Positions 45,846-54,213 of a stretch of 64,000 nucleotides of DNA are shown in pieces. A program made the translations under genes and the position numbers. The DNA lies in NCBI RefSeq assembly GCF_900128445.1, contig NZ_LT671417.1, positions 1,995,201 through 2,059,200 of the forward strand. The letters run 5' to 3'. This stretch comes from Thermophilibacter provencensis (lineage in GTDB: Bacteria; Actinomycetota; Coriobacteriia; Coriobacteriales; Atopobiaceae). A model generated the notes under the pieces. It had not been told where the DNA came from. It saw only the letters and a program-made list of their open reading frames with translations, and did not search any database. The stretch's first letter is position 1. The number at the start of each line of letters is the position of its first letter.

Positions 45846-47048
45846 TTGCATGTCGACATCCGCCGCCAGACGCGGCTCTACTACGCCTACGTGGCGCTCT
45901 CCAACCTGTCCATGATCTCCGTGGTCATGAATCTCTACCTCGCCCACCTGGGCTTCTCGCTCTATCAGATAGGCATCCTGCTGGGAGTCCTGCAGGTGGG
46001 AAACACCGTCCTCGAGATCCCGACCGGCTTTGTGGCCGACCGCTTCGGCAACCGGGCGAGCCTGATCTTTGCCCTCGCGCTGCAGATGGCGGCCTACGCG
46101 CTCATGCCGCTTGCGGGGGCGCTGCCCGCCATGGCGGCCGTGATGGTGCTGCTCGCGCTCGCCAACACGCTCACCACGGGGTGCGCCTCGGCCATCGTCA
46201 CCAACGCGCTTCTCGCCGAGGGGCGCTCCGACCAGCTCACCGACCTCTCCGCGCGCTCCGGCGTCATCTTCTACCTCTGCTACGGCGTGGCCGCGCTGGC
46301 CTCGGGCTGGCTCAGCGAGCAGAGCTACGAGCTCGTGATCGCCCTCAGCGTGGGCTTCCTCGAGGGGGCGCTCGCGGCCGTGGCGCTCATGCGAGAAGTA
46401 CGGGCCGGGGGCGAGAAGGACGGCGGAGACCGACCGATTCGCGTCCGCGAGGCCGCGCGCTACGTGGTCTCCAACCGGCCGGCGCTCTACTATGCGCTCG
46501 TGGAGGGCGCCGTGGCGTGGTCGATGGTCCCGGCGGACGACTTCTACAACAACTACCTGCACGACTTCCTGGGCATCCCGCTACCGCTCGTGGGCGTGGT
46601 CGTGGCCGCGCAGTTTGTGGCGGCGAGCCTCGCCGGGCTTGCGAGCTCGCGGCTTGCGCGCCATGTGCCCGAGGGGCTCGTCGCGCGCGTGGGGCCGGCG
46701 GCCACGGTGGCGGTCTTCCTGTGCTTTGCCCTCGTCCCGGACCCGCGCGCGGCCATCGCGCTCTACCTGCTGGGACTTGCGACGTTTCGGCTCACCAACC
46801 CGGTGCGCTCCAAGCTGCTGAGCCTCGGGGTCGACGCGCGCTTCCGCGTGACCGTGGCCTCGTTCAGCTCCATCGCGATCTCGCTTCTGTCCGCGGTCTC
46901 GCAGCCGATCTTCGGCTGGCTCTCGGGAGCGCTCGACATGCGCGCCGCGATGGTGGTCCTCATGGCGATCACGCTGGCTCTTCTCGCCGCGATCAACCTC
47001 GCGTTTCCGGACGCGACGTCCGCGGACGCGGTCGAAGGGGGCAACTGA
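45846..47048 (+). CDS. MFS transporter, leader-peptide-associated copy 2
   Basis: A 400-residue, 12-TM facilitator. It is closely related to the product at 42479-43654 along its length (RLYYAYVALSNLSMISVVMN; GFVADRFGNRASL; VPADDFYNNYLHDFLGIPLPL). The start at 45846 is TTG with AGGGAAAGG upstream; no better ATG precedes the first TM helix. It is followed by a GNAT gene at 47122, as in copy 1. The pair is in opposite orientation on either side of the ISLre2 element. Confidence 0.88.
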   Translation: MHVDIRRQTRLYYAYVALSNLSMISVVMNLYLAHLGFSLYQIGILLGVLQVGNTVLEIPTGFVADRFGNRASLIFALALQMAAYALMPLAGALPAMAAVMVLLALANTLTTGCASAIVTNALLAEGRSDQLTDLSARSGVIFYLCYGVAALASGWLSEQSYELVIALSVGFLEGALAAVALMREVRAGGEKDGGDRPIRVREAARYVVSNRPALYYALVEGAVAWSMVPADDFYNNYLHDFLGIPLPLVGVVVAAQFVAASLAGLASSRLARHVPEGLVARVGPAATVAVFLCFALVPDPRAAIALYLLGLATFRLTNPVRSKLLSLGVDARFRVTVASFSSIAISLLSAVSQPIFGWLSGALDMRAAMVVLMAITLALLAAINLAFPDATSADAVEGGN

Positions 47049-47121
47049 CATGCGCGCTGATCCGCAGCACATCAGCTGGGACCAGACCTCAACATACATA
47101 CCGCAAGAGAAGGGCGTGAAC

Positions 47122-47619
47122 ATGCTTCAGATACGAGAAATGCGGGGGCACGATATTCCCGAGAAGGCCGTCGTCCATGCGCAGACGTGGCGGGAAACCT
47201 ATGCGGGAATGCTCCCCGACGAGCTTAACGCGCACATTACGCCGCAGTTCGCCGAGCGCCTCGCACATGAGCAGGCCGATTGGCTCACGACGCTCGTGGC
47301 GCTCTGGGACGGCCACATCGTAGGATACGCAAGCTTCTCCGCGGCACGAGAGCAGCTTGGGCGGACCGACGCGACAGAGCTCTGCAACCTCTATGTGCTT
47401 CGCTCGCATCAGGGGCTCGGCGTAGGCAGGGCACTTGTCGATGCGGTCCGGGAGCGCATTGGCGAGAGCGACCTCGTGCTCACCGTGTTTGCAAGAAACG
47501 AGCAAGCGCAGGGGTTCTACCAGCACGTTGGTTTCAGGCTGACGGGACGGATGTTCCACGATGACGAGGCGGGCGACGAGCTCGAGATGCTGCTCGCTCA
47601 GTCGCCCGCGCGACCCTAG
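47122..47619 (+). CDS. GNAT family N-acetyltransferase
   Basis: A 165-residue GNAT protein: MLQIREMRGHDIPEKAVVHAQTWRETYAGMLPDEL at the N-terminus, acetyl-CoA loop LYVLRSHQGLGVGRALVDAV (Q-G-x-G-x-G/A), and NEQAQGFYQHVGFRLTGRM. ATG at 47122 has GAAGGG upstream. It belongs to a different GNAT subgroup from the enzyme at 42009, yet occupies the same position after an MFS gene. It lies 73 bp after the transporter and is probably co-transcribed. Confidence 0.92.
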   Translation: MLQIREMRGHDIPEKAVVHAQTWRETYAGMLPDELNAHITPQFAERLAHEQADWLTTLVALWDGHIVGYASFSAAREQLGRTDATELCNLYVLRSHQGLGVGRALVDAVRERIGESDLVLTVFARNEQAQGFYQHVGFRLTGRMFHDDEAGDELEMLLAQSPARP

Positions 47620-47679
47620 GCGAGCCGACGCGCGCGGGCGAGTCCAATCTCGGGACGCACTTGAGGCAGGCGCTCGAGA

Positions 47680-47805
47680 AGTGCGGTCCTTACGCACCCC
47701 TCGCGCCCGCACTTCTCGCCAAAGCACGAGCGGGCGCCCGCACTCCCGGCCCCGCACGCCCGCAATCGCCCGCACTCGATGCCCGCACTCGCGAGTGCGG
47801 GCCAG
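47680..47805. repeat. Cluster of CCCGCACT palindromic units
   Basis: Between two convergent acetyltransferase genes, CCCGCACT occurs at about 47707, 47738, 47768 and 47780, with inverted AGTGCGG(G) copies near 47680 and 47794. The last two form CCCGCACTCGCGAGTGCGGG, a perfect 20-bp palindrome. The units resemble the CCGGCACT cluster at 33990-34180 with one base changed. Confidence 0.65.
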
Positions 47806-47821
47806 CGGGCGCCGCGGCGGC

Positions 47822-48253
47822 CTACCCAGCGGGCACAAGGCGCACGTAGGCCACGCACCCCAGGCGCTCTGCGCGCGAGAAGCCGAGCGACTCGTAGAAC
47901 GCGCAGGTCCCGGGAGCGTCGTCGGCGAGAAGCTCCGTCTGGTAGACGCCGCCGAAGCGCTCGAGCACCGCGCGCACGAGGGCCCCTCCGATGCCGCGGC
48001 GGTGAAGCTCGGGCGCCACGACCACGTCCTGGAGAAAGACGATCGAGGCCCCGTCGCCCACGACGCGCGCGAACCCCACGAGCCTCTCGCCCGCAAAGGC
48101 GCCCCACACCGCGAGCGAGCCGGCAAGCGCGGCGCGGACCATCTCCGGGCGGCTCGTGTAGTTGACCCAGCCGACGGCCTGGTAGAGGTCGAGGATCTCG
48201 GCGATGCGCGCCTCGCGCTCGGCGGTCCCGAGCTCGCGAACCTCATACGTCAT
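47822..48253 (-). CDS. GNAT family N-acetyltransferase
   Basis: A 143-residue GNAT protein: ILDLYQAVGWVNYTSRPEMV at the start, then GFARVVGDGASIVFLQDVVVAPELHRRGIGGALVRAVLERF with the acetyl-CoA loop HRRGIGGAL, and CAFYESLGFSRAERLGC. It is similar to small acetyltransferases annotated as aminoglycoside- or polyamine-like, but the substrate cannot be assigned. ATG at 48253 has AGGGGG upstream. It is divergent from the flavodoxin-like gene at 48312. Confidence 0.92.
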   Translation of the reverse strand: MTYEVRELGTAEREARIAEILDLYQAVGWVNYTSRPEMVRAALAGSLAVWGAFAGERLVGFARVVGDGASIVFLQDVVVAPELHRRGIGGALVRAVLERFGGVYQTELLADDAPGTCAFYESLGFSRAERLGCVAYVRLVPAG

Positions 48254-48311
48254 GACAGCCCCCTCCGCGCCGCGGCACTACAATGGCAGCATAGCGGAGA
48301 AGGGAGTCGCC

Positions 48312-48872
48312 ATGTGGCACGCTGACAGCCGCCCCCTGCCGGAGGACCGGCACGTGTGCGTCATCTACCTCTCGCGCGCGGGCAAGGCGCTCGACGACGA
48401 GGGTCACCTCATGGAGGCGGAGCCCTCCCCCGCCTCGGAGGCCGCGAAGGCGCTCGAGCGGCTGCTCTGCGAGCGGCTCTTCTCGCATCGCGCTGACGCA
48501 CCGCACGGGCAGAGCCTCGTTATGGTCAACGAGGTGGTCGAGAAGGACGGCGCGCTCGTCATCCAGCCCCACCTGCCGAGCATCCTCGAGCGCTACGAGA
48601 CCATCGTCGTCTGCGCGCCCGTCCGGGACGGGCATCTCGCCCAGCCGGTCGAGGACGCGCTCGCGCAGCGCGGCCCCCACGACTTCACCGGCCACGCCGT
48701 CCGGCCCGTCTGCACGCTCGCAGACAGCATGGGAACGGCTGCGGACATGGCACGCGACCTGCGGCGCGTTTGCCCGGGAGCCACCGTGGGCGAGCCGCTG
48801 GCCCTTCTCGGCGAGAAGGGCGCGGACCTCGAGCCCCAGCTCGCGGCGCACCTCGACGACTGGCTCCGCTGA
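48312..48872 (+). CDS. Flavodoxin-like protein
   Basis: A 186-residue cytosolic protein whose start (DRHVCVIYLSRAGKALDDEG) resembles the FMN loop of flavodoxins, with a second strand YETIVVCAPVRDGHLAQPVEDAL. FTGHAVRPVCTLADSMGTAADMARDLRRVCPGATVGEPLALLGE fits the C-terminal part of Flavodoxin_4-type proteins. The canonical T/S-x-T-G-x-T loop is altered (SRAGKA), so flavin binding is uncertain. ATG at 48312 has GGAGAAGGGAG. It is monocistronic and ends at a palindromic repeat. Confidence 0.68.
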   Translation: MWHADSRPLPEDRHVCVIYLSRAGKALDDEGHLMEAEPSPASEAAKALERLLCERLFSHRADAPHGQSLVMVNEVVEKDGALVIQPHLPSILERYETIVVCAPVRDGHLAQPVEDALAQRGPHDFTGHAVRPVCTLADSMGTAADMARDLRRVCPGATVGEPLALLGEKGADLEPQLAAHLDDWLR

Positions 48873-48900
48873 CGCCGTCGCTCGCCGCGCGCCGTCGTAC

Positions 48901-48929
48901 CGTGCAAAAGTGCCTGTCCCTTTTGCACG
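48901..48929. repeat. GTGCAAAAG/CTGTCCC palindrome
   Basis: CGTGCAAAAG-TGCCTGTCC-CTTTTGCACG, ending one base from the stop codon of the ABC exporter at 48930 and following the flavodoxin-like gene. It can form a stem in both transcripts. Confidence 0.85.
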
Positions 48930-50645
48930 CTAGTTGCTGACCGTGAAGAGGGAGTAGAAGTATCCGCGGGCCGCCATGAGCTCGTCGAAGGTCCCGCGCT
49001 CCACCACGCGCCCATCGCGCAGGGCAACGACCTCGTCGTAGCGCTCGAGCAGCGGCGCCTCCAGACGGTGCGTCACCACCACGCGCGTGAGCCCCTCGAG
49101 CCCCAAGATCTCCTCGCCCACCGCGCGAGCCGTCTGGTTGTCGAGCGCCGCCGTGGCCTCGTCAACCAGCAGCACCGGCGTGCGCCGCAGGAGAGCCCGC
49201 GCGATCGAGACGCGCTGCCGCTCGCCGCCGGAGAGCGCGGAGCCGTTCTCGCCGCAGCGGAAGCCCTCGCCCTTCTCGGCCACCAGAGCCGCCAGGCCGG
49301 CACGGCGCACGGCGTCGTCCACCGCCTCGTCGGGGAAGTCGCGAAACATCGTCACGTTGGCGCGGATCGTGCCGTCGAAGAGGAAGACGCTCTGGTCGAT
49401 GAGGCTCACCAGGTCGTAGAGGCTGCCGGCCTCCACGTCGCGCAGCTCGTGGCCGTCCAGCGTAATAGAGCCCTCGTAGCCGTCGTAGCCGCCCATGAGG
49501 AGGTTGAGCAGCGTGGACTTGCCGGAACCGGAGGCGCCCACCACCGCGTAGCTGCGCCCGGCCGCAAGCTCGAGCGAGACGTCGCGCAGCACCGGCGCGC
49601 CCGGCTCGTAGCCAAAGCTCACGCCCGAGACCTCGATGCCGCGCTCGAGCCGCGGATCGATCCTCTCGCCGGCGCGCTCCGCGTTCTCGCGCGTGGCCGC
49701 GGCGAGCTTCTCCACCAGGCCCGCGGCGGCCCGTCGGCTCGCCCAGTACTGCGGCACGATGCTAATCGGCTGCATGAGGTAGTTGCACAGGTTCACAAAG
49801 ATGAGCACCGTGCCGGCCGTGATCTGCCCGTCGATGGCGAGCCACGCCCCAATGAAGAACACGCCAAACTGAAGCAGCACCGAGCACAGGTCGCCGGAAA
49901 CCGCGGTGATCAGGCAGTCCCACCAGTAGCGGGCGCGCTTTGCCTCCTCGGCCGCCCCGCTCGCCGCGTCGAAGAGGCCGCGCGCCTGCGCCTCGGCCTT
50001 GAAGCTCTTGATGACGGAGAAGCCGGCCAAGAGGTCGCGCAGCTCGGAGACGAAGGCCTCGTTGCGGTCGGACACGGCGCGCTCGCGGACGGCGAGCTCG
50101 CGGCCCATGAGCACGGAGGCCGCAAGCGGCAGCAGCGAGAGCGCCACAGCGGCCAGCGTCAGCGGCACGCTGTAGAAGAGCATCATCGCGAGCGTGCCCA
50201 CGAAGAGCAGCGCGTGATAGACGAGCAGGAACGACCGCTTGAGGTAGCCCTCCTCGACTGAGGCCACGTCGTTGGTGAGCAGGCTGAGGTAGCTGCCCGT
50301 GTTCTCGCGCGAGAAGGCGCGGATGCTCTTCTCGGAGAGGCGCCTGAACGCCAGCGACTTGTAGCTCACCAGCGCGCGGAACACGAAGTCCGACTTGGCG
50401 CGGTACATCCCCACGCTAATCGCAAACGACGCCACCATGAAGACGGCGCAGAGGGCGAGAAGAGCCTGGAGCCGCCCGAGGTCGCCGGCGGCGATGACGT
50501 CGATGATCTCCCCGAGCAGCCAGGAGCCGATGAGGGCCGACGGGATGTCGAGCACCGTGAGCGCGAGCGCCGCCGCGAAGCGGGCACGGTTGTGGTCGAA
50601 GAAGGCACGGAAGTACTCCCGCGCGGCAGGCGTGATAGATGTCAT
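48930..50645 (-). CDS. ABC exporter (TM domain fused to ATPase)
   Basis: A 571-residue half-transporter: six TM helices in residues 15-310, then an ATPase with Walker A GASGSGKS, signature ALSGGERQR, Walker B VLLVDEA and D-loop ALDN. The D-E-A in place of D-E-P/T is within the normal range. ATG at 50645 follows CAGGGGAGAG. It is next to a degenerate LytTR/histidine-kinase locus, mirroring the intact locus at 34949-40817, so it was probably part of a second such system. Export of lipid, drug or peptide cannot be decided. Confidence 0.92.
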   Translation of the reverse strand: MTSITPAAREYFRAFFDHNRARFAAALALTVLDIPSALIGSWLLGEIIDVIAAGDLGRLQALLALCAVFMVASFAISVGMYRAKSDFVFRALVSYKSLAFRRLSEKSIRAFSRENTGSYLSLLTNDVASVEEGYLKRSFLLVYHALLFVGTLAMMLFYSVPLTLAAVALSLLPLAASVLMGRELAVRERAVSDRNEAFVSELRDLLAGFSVIKSFKAEAQARGLFDAASGAAEEAKRARYWWDCLITAVSGDLCSVLLQFGVFFIGAWLAIDGQITAGTVLIFVNLCNYLMQPISIVPQYWASRRAAAGLVEKLAAATRENAERAGERIDPRLERGIEVSGVSFGYEPGAPVLRDVSLELAAGRSYAVVGASGSGKSTLLNLLMGGYDGYEGSITLDGHELRDVEAGSLYDLVSLIDQSVFLFDGTIRANVTMFRDFPDEAVDDAVRRAGLAALVAEKGEGFRCGENGSALSGGERQRVSIARALLRRTPVLLVDEATAALDNQTARAVGEEILGLEGLTRVVVTHRLEAPLLERYDEVVALRDGRVVERGTFDELMAARGYFYSLFTVSN

Positions 50646-50790
50646 GTCTCTCCCCTGTTCAAACGAAACCAGTATGTCAGGAGAGACCTAGAGCATGACG
50701 ACCTTTCGCCGGGAACAGGACGACTCCATCATAGGGCGCGGGCGCCGCGCGGACCCACAGCTTTCGGCGAGCGGCGCCGACCGACCGCGC

Positions 50791-50819
50791 CGTGCAAAAG
50801 TGACTGTCCCCTTTGCACG
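50791..50819. repeat. GTGCAAAAG/CTGTCCC palindrome
   Basis: CGTGCAAAAG-TGACTGTCC-CCTTTGCACG, immediately after the stop of the degenerate kinase gene (50820). Confidence 0.85.
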
Positions 50820-51783
50820 CTACAGCGGCAGGCTGACCTCAGCGGCAAAGACGCCCGGCTCGTTGGCGAGGTTCAGGAAGCCCTCGTACTTCTCGACCAC
50901 CGCGGCCACGCGCTTCATGCCCAGGCCGTGGTTGCCGCGCTTCTCGCTGATGTAGTTGCGCTGGTTGAAGCTCGGGTCCTCCACGGCTGAGTTCTGGATG
51001 GACGCGTAGAGCTGGCTGCCGCGCGCGGCCACGTAGACGCGCAGCCACCGGCCGTCCGCGGGCAGCGCCGCGGAGGCGGGCGGCCCCGCGGCCGTGAGCG
51101 TCCCGAGCGCGGCCATGACGCAGGCGAGAAGGGCCACGTCGCGGCGAGAGAGCGTGCCGCGGCGCCGCATGGCGAGCACGAACGCGAGCGCGAGCGGCGC
51201 CACTGTGAGCGCGGCGACGACCCGCCCGGGCGCGCCCCCCGAACGCGACGCACGCCAGGCCCACGAGGGCCGCCTTGCTGCGCAGGCACGTCCCGTCCGC
51301 CAGGTGCACGAGCGCGTCGTGGCCCGAGCCCTCCGCGTAGCAGACGCGCGAGACTGCGACGCGGCTCGTCTCGCCCGCGGACTCCACCACGAGCACGGGC
51401 TCGGCGCGCCCCAGGCGCTCCCACGCGCGGTCGAGCGCCGAGAAGAGCCTGTCGGCGCGCACCGGCTTGAGCAGGTAGGAGACCGCGTCCACGTCATAGC
51501 CGTCGAAGACGTGGTCGATGATGCCGGTCACGAAGACGACCTGCGTGCGCTCGCCGCGCTCGCGCAGGAGCCGAGCGAGCTCCATGCCGCTCGCGCCGGG
51601 CATCTCTATGTCGAGCAGCGCAACGTCCGGGGCGCCGTCGTCGAGCGAGAAGAACAGCGCGTCGGCGGAGGCGAACGTGTCCACGCGCGCCTCGACGCCG
51701 CGCCCGCGCGCCCAGTCGCGCGCGAGGCCCGCGATGAGGTCCGCGGCGGCCCGCTCGTCGTCGCACACGGCTATCTGCAGCAC
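50820..51783 (-). pseudogene. LytTR response regulator and GHKL kinase, both gutted by deletions
   Basis: From GTG 51783 the receiver domain is intact (VLQIAVCDDERAAADLIAGL, VALLDIEMPG, YLLKPVRA) and the LytTR domain begins (GHDALVHLADGT) but stops. The sequence then continues, in another frame, inside the TM region of a kinase like that at 34949 (VVAALTVAPLALAFVLAMRRRG). A second deletion joins a TM helix directly to AALPADGRWLRVYVAARG. This removes the His box and N-box, and only the last ATPase motif (GNHGLGMKRV) and C-terminus remain. Neither protein can signal normally. Confidence 0.88.
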
Positions 51784-52064
51784 GCCCTTCTCGCCCCCTC
51801 TCTCCGACCTAGCCATGATTGCGCTCGAAGCGTCGGGGGACGCGACGGGGGGTCGCGCAATCCCCGCGTAAGAGAACGCACAGACTTACGTAAGCCGCCG
51901 GCACGGCGAGGTCAGCGAGACGTAATGAAGCGTCAGCATTTCGAAAGCGCGGGTCGAACGGGCGACACGGCGCGGCAAGCGTCCCATAGACTCACGCCGT
52001 GAGCAAGCCGTGCGACTGGCGCGCGGCTGACCGTTTCCCATGGCACGACCCGAAGGGAGCACCT

Positions 52065-53216
52065 GTGAAGAAGAGCACCACCCACCTCGTCGGCATGCGC
52101 GCGCTCTCGCGCCGCAACTTCCTCGGTATGGTCGGCATGGCCAGCCTCGCCTGCGCCGCAGGCCTCGGCCTCACCGGCTGCGATGACGGCGGCTCGGCAC
52201 AGCCGTCCGTGGACTACAACTCGATGAGCCTCGAGGACCTCGTCGCCCAGGCGCAGGAGGAGGGCGAGATCGCCTCCGTCGGCATGCCGGACACCTGGGC
52301 CAACTGGGTCGAGACCTGGGAGGACATCGAGGCCGAGTACGGCATCACGCACGCCGACCAGGACATGTCCTCCTCCGAGGAGCTGGCGATGTTCCGCGAG
52401 GAGGGCGTCGACGGCACCAAGGACATCGGCGACGTGGGCCAGTCCTGGGGCCCCACTGCCGAGGAGCAGGAGCTCACGCTCAAGTACAAGACGAGCTACT
52501 GGGACGAGATCCCTGACTGGGCCAAGGACGACGACGGCGACTGGGTCGTGGGCTACTACGGCACCATCTCCCTCATGTCCAACGACTCCACCGTGCCCAG
52601 CGCTCCGACGAGCTTCCAGGACCTCCTCGACGGCGACTACAACGTCTGCGTGGGCGACGTCACGGCGGCGGCCGTGGCGCAGTACGCGGTGCTCGCCGCG
52701 GCCTACGCGCTCGGCGGCGGCATCGACGACATGCAGCCCGGCTACGACTTCCTGAAGCAGCTCGCCGAGCAGGGCCGCCTCGACGTCTCCGACGCCTCGC
52801 TCGCGCGCATCGAGTCCGGCGAGATCGACGTCTGCATCAACTGGGACTACAACTCCCTCAACTACCGCGACCAGATCCTCGAGAACAACCCCAACGCGCA
52901 GTTCTCGGTCAGCATCCCGTCGGACGCCTCCGTCCAGTCCGGCTACTGCACGATCATCAACAAGAACGCGCCGCACCCGGCGGCCGCCTGCCTCGCCCGC
53001 GAGTTCATCCTCTCCGACGAGGGCCAGATCAACCTCGCGCGCGGCTACGCCACCCCGATCCGCGACGTTGAGCTGCCCGAGGACGTGGCGACACTGCGCC
53101 TGCCCGACGAGCAGTACGGCGACCACGTCCAGACCGTCGACGAGTCCGTCTGGAGCGGCGTGTGCCAGGACATGATCACCTGGTACCAGGAGAACATCAT
53201 CCCGATCCTCGGCTAG
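52065..53216 (+). CDS. ABC transporter substrate-binding lipoprotein
   Basis: A 383-residue receptor with a Tat signal (LSRRNFLGMVGMASLACAAG, RR at 16-17) and lipobox LTGC (Cys39). The mature part is a family 1 extracellular solute-binding fold of the polyamine/iron/2-aminoethylphosphonate type (EGEIASVGMPDTWANWVETW ... YGTISLMSNDS ... GEIDVCINWDYNSLNYRDQI). GTG at 52065 has AAGGGAG upstream. It starts a four-gene importer operon followed by a PHP phosphoesterase, which points to a phosphorylated ligand, but this is inference. Confidence 0.88.
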   Translation: MKKSTTHLVGMRALSRRNFLGMVGMASLACAAGLGLTGCDDGGSAQPSVDYNSMSLEDLVAQAQEEGEIASVGMPDTWANWVETWEDIEAEYGITHADQDMSSSEELAMFREEGVDGTKDIGDVGQSWGPTAEEQELTLKYKTSYWDEIPDWAKDDDGDWVVGYYGTISLMSNDSTVPSAPTSFQDLLDGDYNVCVGDVTAAAVAQYAVLAAAYALGGGIDDMQPGYDFLKQLAEQGRLDVSDASLARIESGEIDVCINWDYNSLNYRDQILENNPNAQFSVSIPSDASVQSGYCTIINKNAPHPAAACLAREFILSDEGQINLARGYATPIRDVELPEDVATLRLPDEQYGDHVQTVDESVWSGVCQDMITWYQENIIPILG

Positions 53217-53265
53217 TCACAAGAAGGAGGCAGGGCCGGGTGCCGCGCGCGCCCGGCCCGCGCGT

Positions 53266-54213
53266 ATGGAAAACACCGTCACCATCGGCGAGAAGGACGC
53301 GGGCGCCCGGGGTGCGACCGCCGCGTCGGGCTCCGGGACCGGGACCCGCGCGCAGGGCCGCGCAGGGTCCCGCAGGCGCCTCGGCTGGGTCGCCATCGTC
53401 CCGTTCTTCGCCATCGTCGCGCTCTTCGAGATCATGCCGCTCCTGCAGCTGGCGCTCAACAGCGTCATCGGGCGCGACTCCGAGACGCTCGGCCTCGAGA
53501 ACTACGTCCGCGTCTTCACCACCCCGCTCTACCAGCAGTCCATCTGGAACAGCGTCTGGATCAGCCTGCTTTCCGCCGTGGTCGGCATCGTCGTGGCGTT
53601 TCTCGCCGCGCGCTTCGCCCACGAGGCGAGCCCTCGCGTGCGCAACGCCTTCACGATGATCCTCAACATGATGTCGAACTTCTCCGGCGTGCCCCTGGCC
53701 TTCGCCTTCATGATCCTCATGGGCAACGCCGGCGTGCTCACGCTCATCGGCCAGCGCTTCGGCATCCCGCTTCTCGCCAACTTCGACCTCTACGGGGCCG
53801 ACGGCCTCGTGATCATGTACATCTACTTCCAGATCCCGCTGGCCACGCTGCTGCTCATCCCCGCCTTCGCGGGCATCCGCAAGTCCTGGCGCGAGGCCGC
53901 CACGATCCTGCAGGCGTCGGCCTTCGACTACTGGTTCAGGATCGTCATCCCCAACCTCATGCCGTCGATTCTCGGCACCCTCTCGGTGCTCTTCTCCAAC
54001 GCGCTCGCGGCCTACGCCACCGCCTACGCGCTCGTGATGAACAACTATGCGCTTCTCGCCCTGCAGATCACCTCGCGCTTCAAGGGCGACGTCCAGACCG
54101 ACGCGGCCACCGGCGGCGCGCTGGCCGTGGTGCTCATCGCGCTCATGGTCGTGTGCACGCTCGTGAACAACTACTTCACGCGCCGCGCCGCCAAGGGAAG
54201 GGAGCTCGTCTAA
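53266..54213 (+). CDS. ABC transporter permease 1
   Basis: A 315-residue permease with six TM helices and the EAA loop (SWREAATILQASAFDYWFRIVIPNLMPSI), as in PotB/FbpB-type importers. A Gly/Arg-rich cytosolic N-terminus of about 35 residues precedes the first helix. It ends at TAATG, overlapping the start of the second permease by one base. Confidence 0.92.
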   Translation: MENTVTIGEKDAGARGATAASGSGTGTRAQGRAGSRRRLGWVAIVPFFAIVALFEIMPLLQLALNSVIGRDSETLGLENYVRVFTTPLYQQSIWNSVWISLLSAVVGIVVAFLAARFAHEASPRVRNAFTMILNMMSNFSGVPLAFAFMILMGNAGVLTLIGQRFGIPLLANFDLYGADGLVIMYIYFQIPLATLLLIPAFAGIRKSWREAATILQASAFDYWFRIVIPNLMPSILGTLSVLFSNALAAYATAYALVMNNYALLALQITSRFKGDVQTDAATGGALAVVLIALMVVCTLVNNYFTRRAAKGRELV

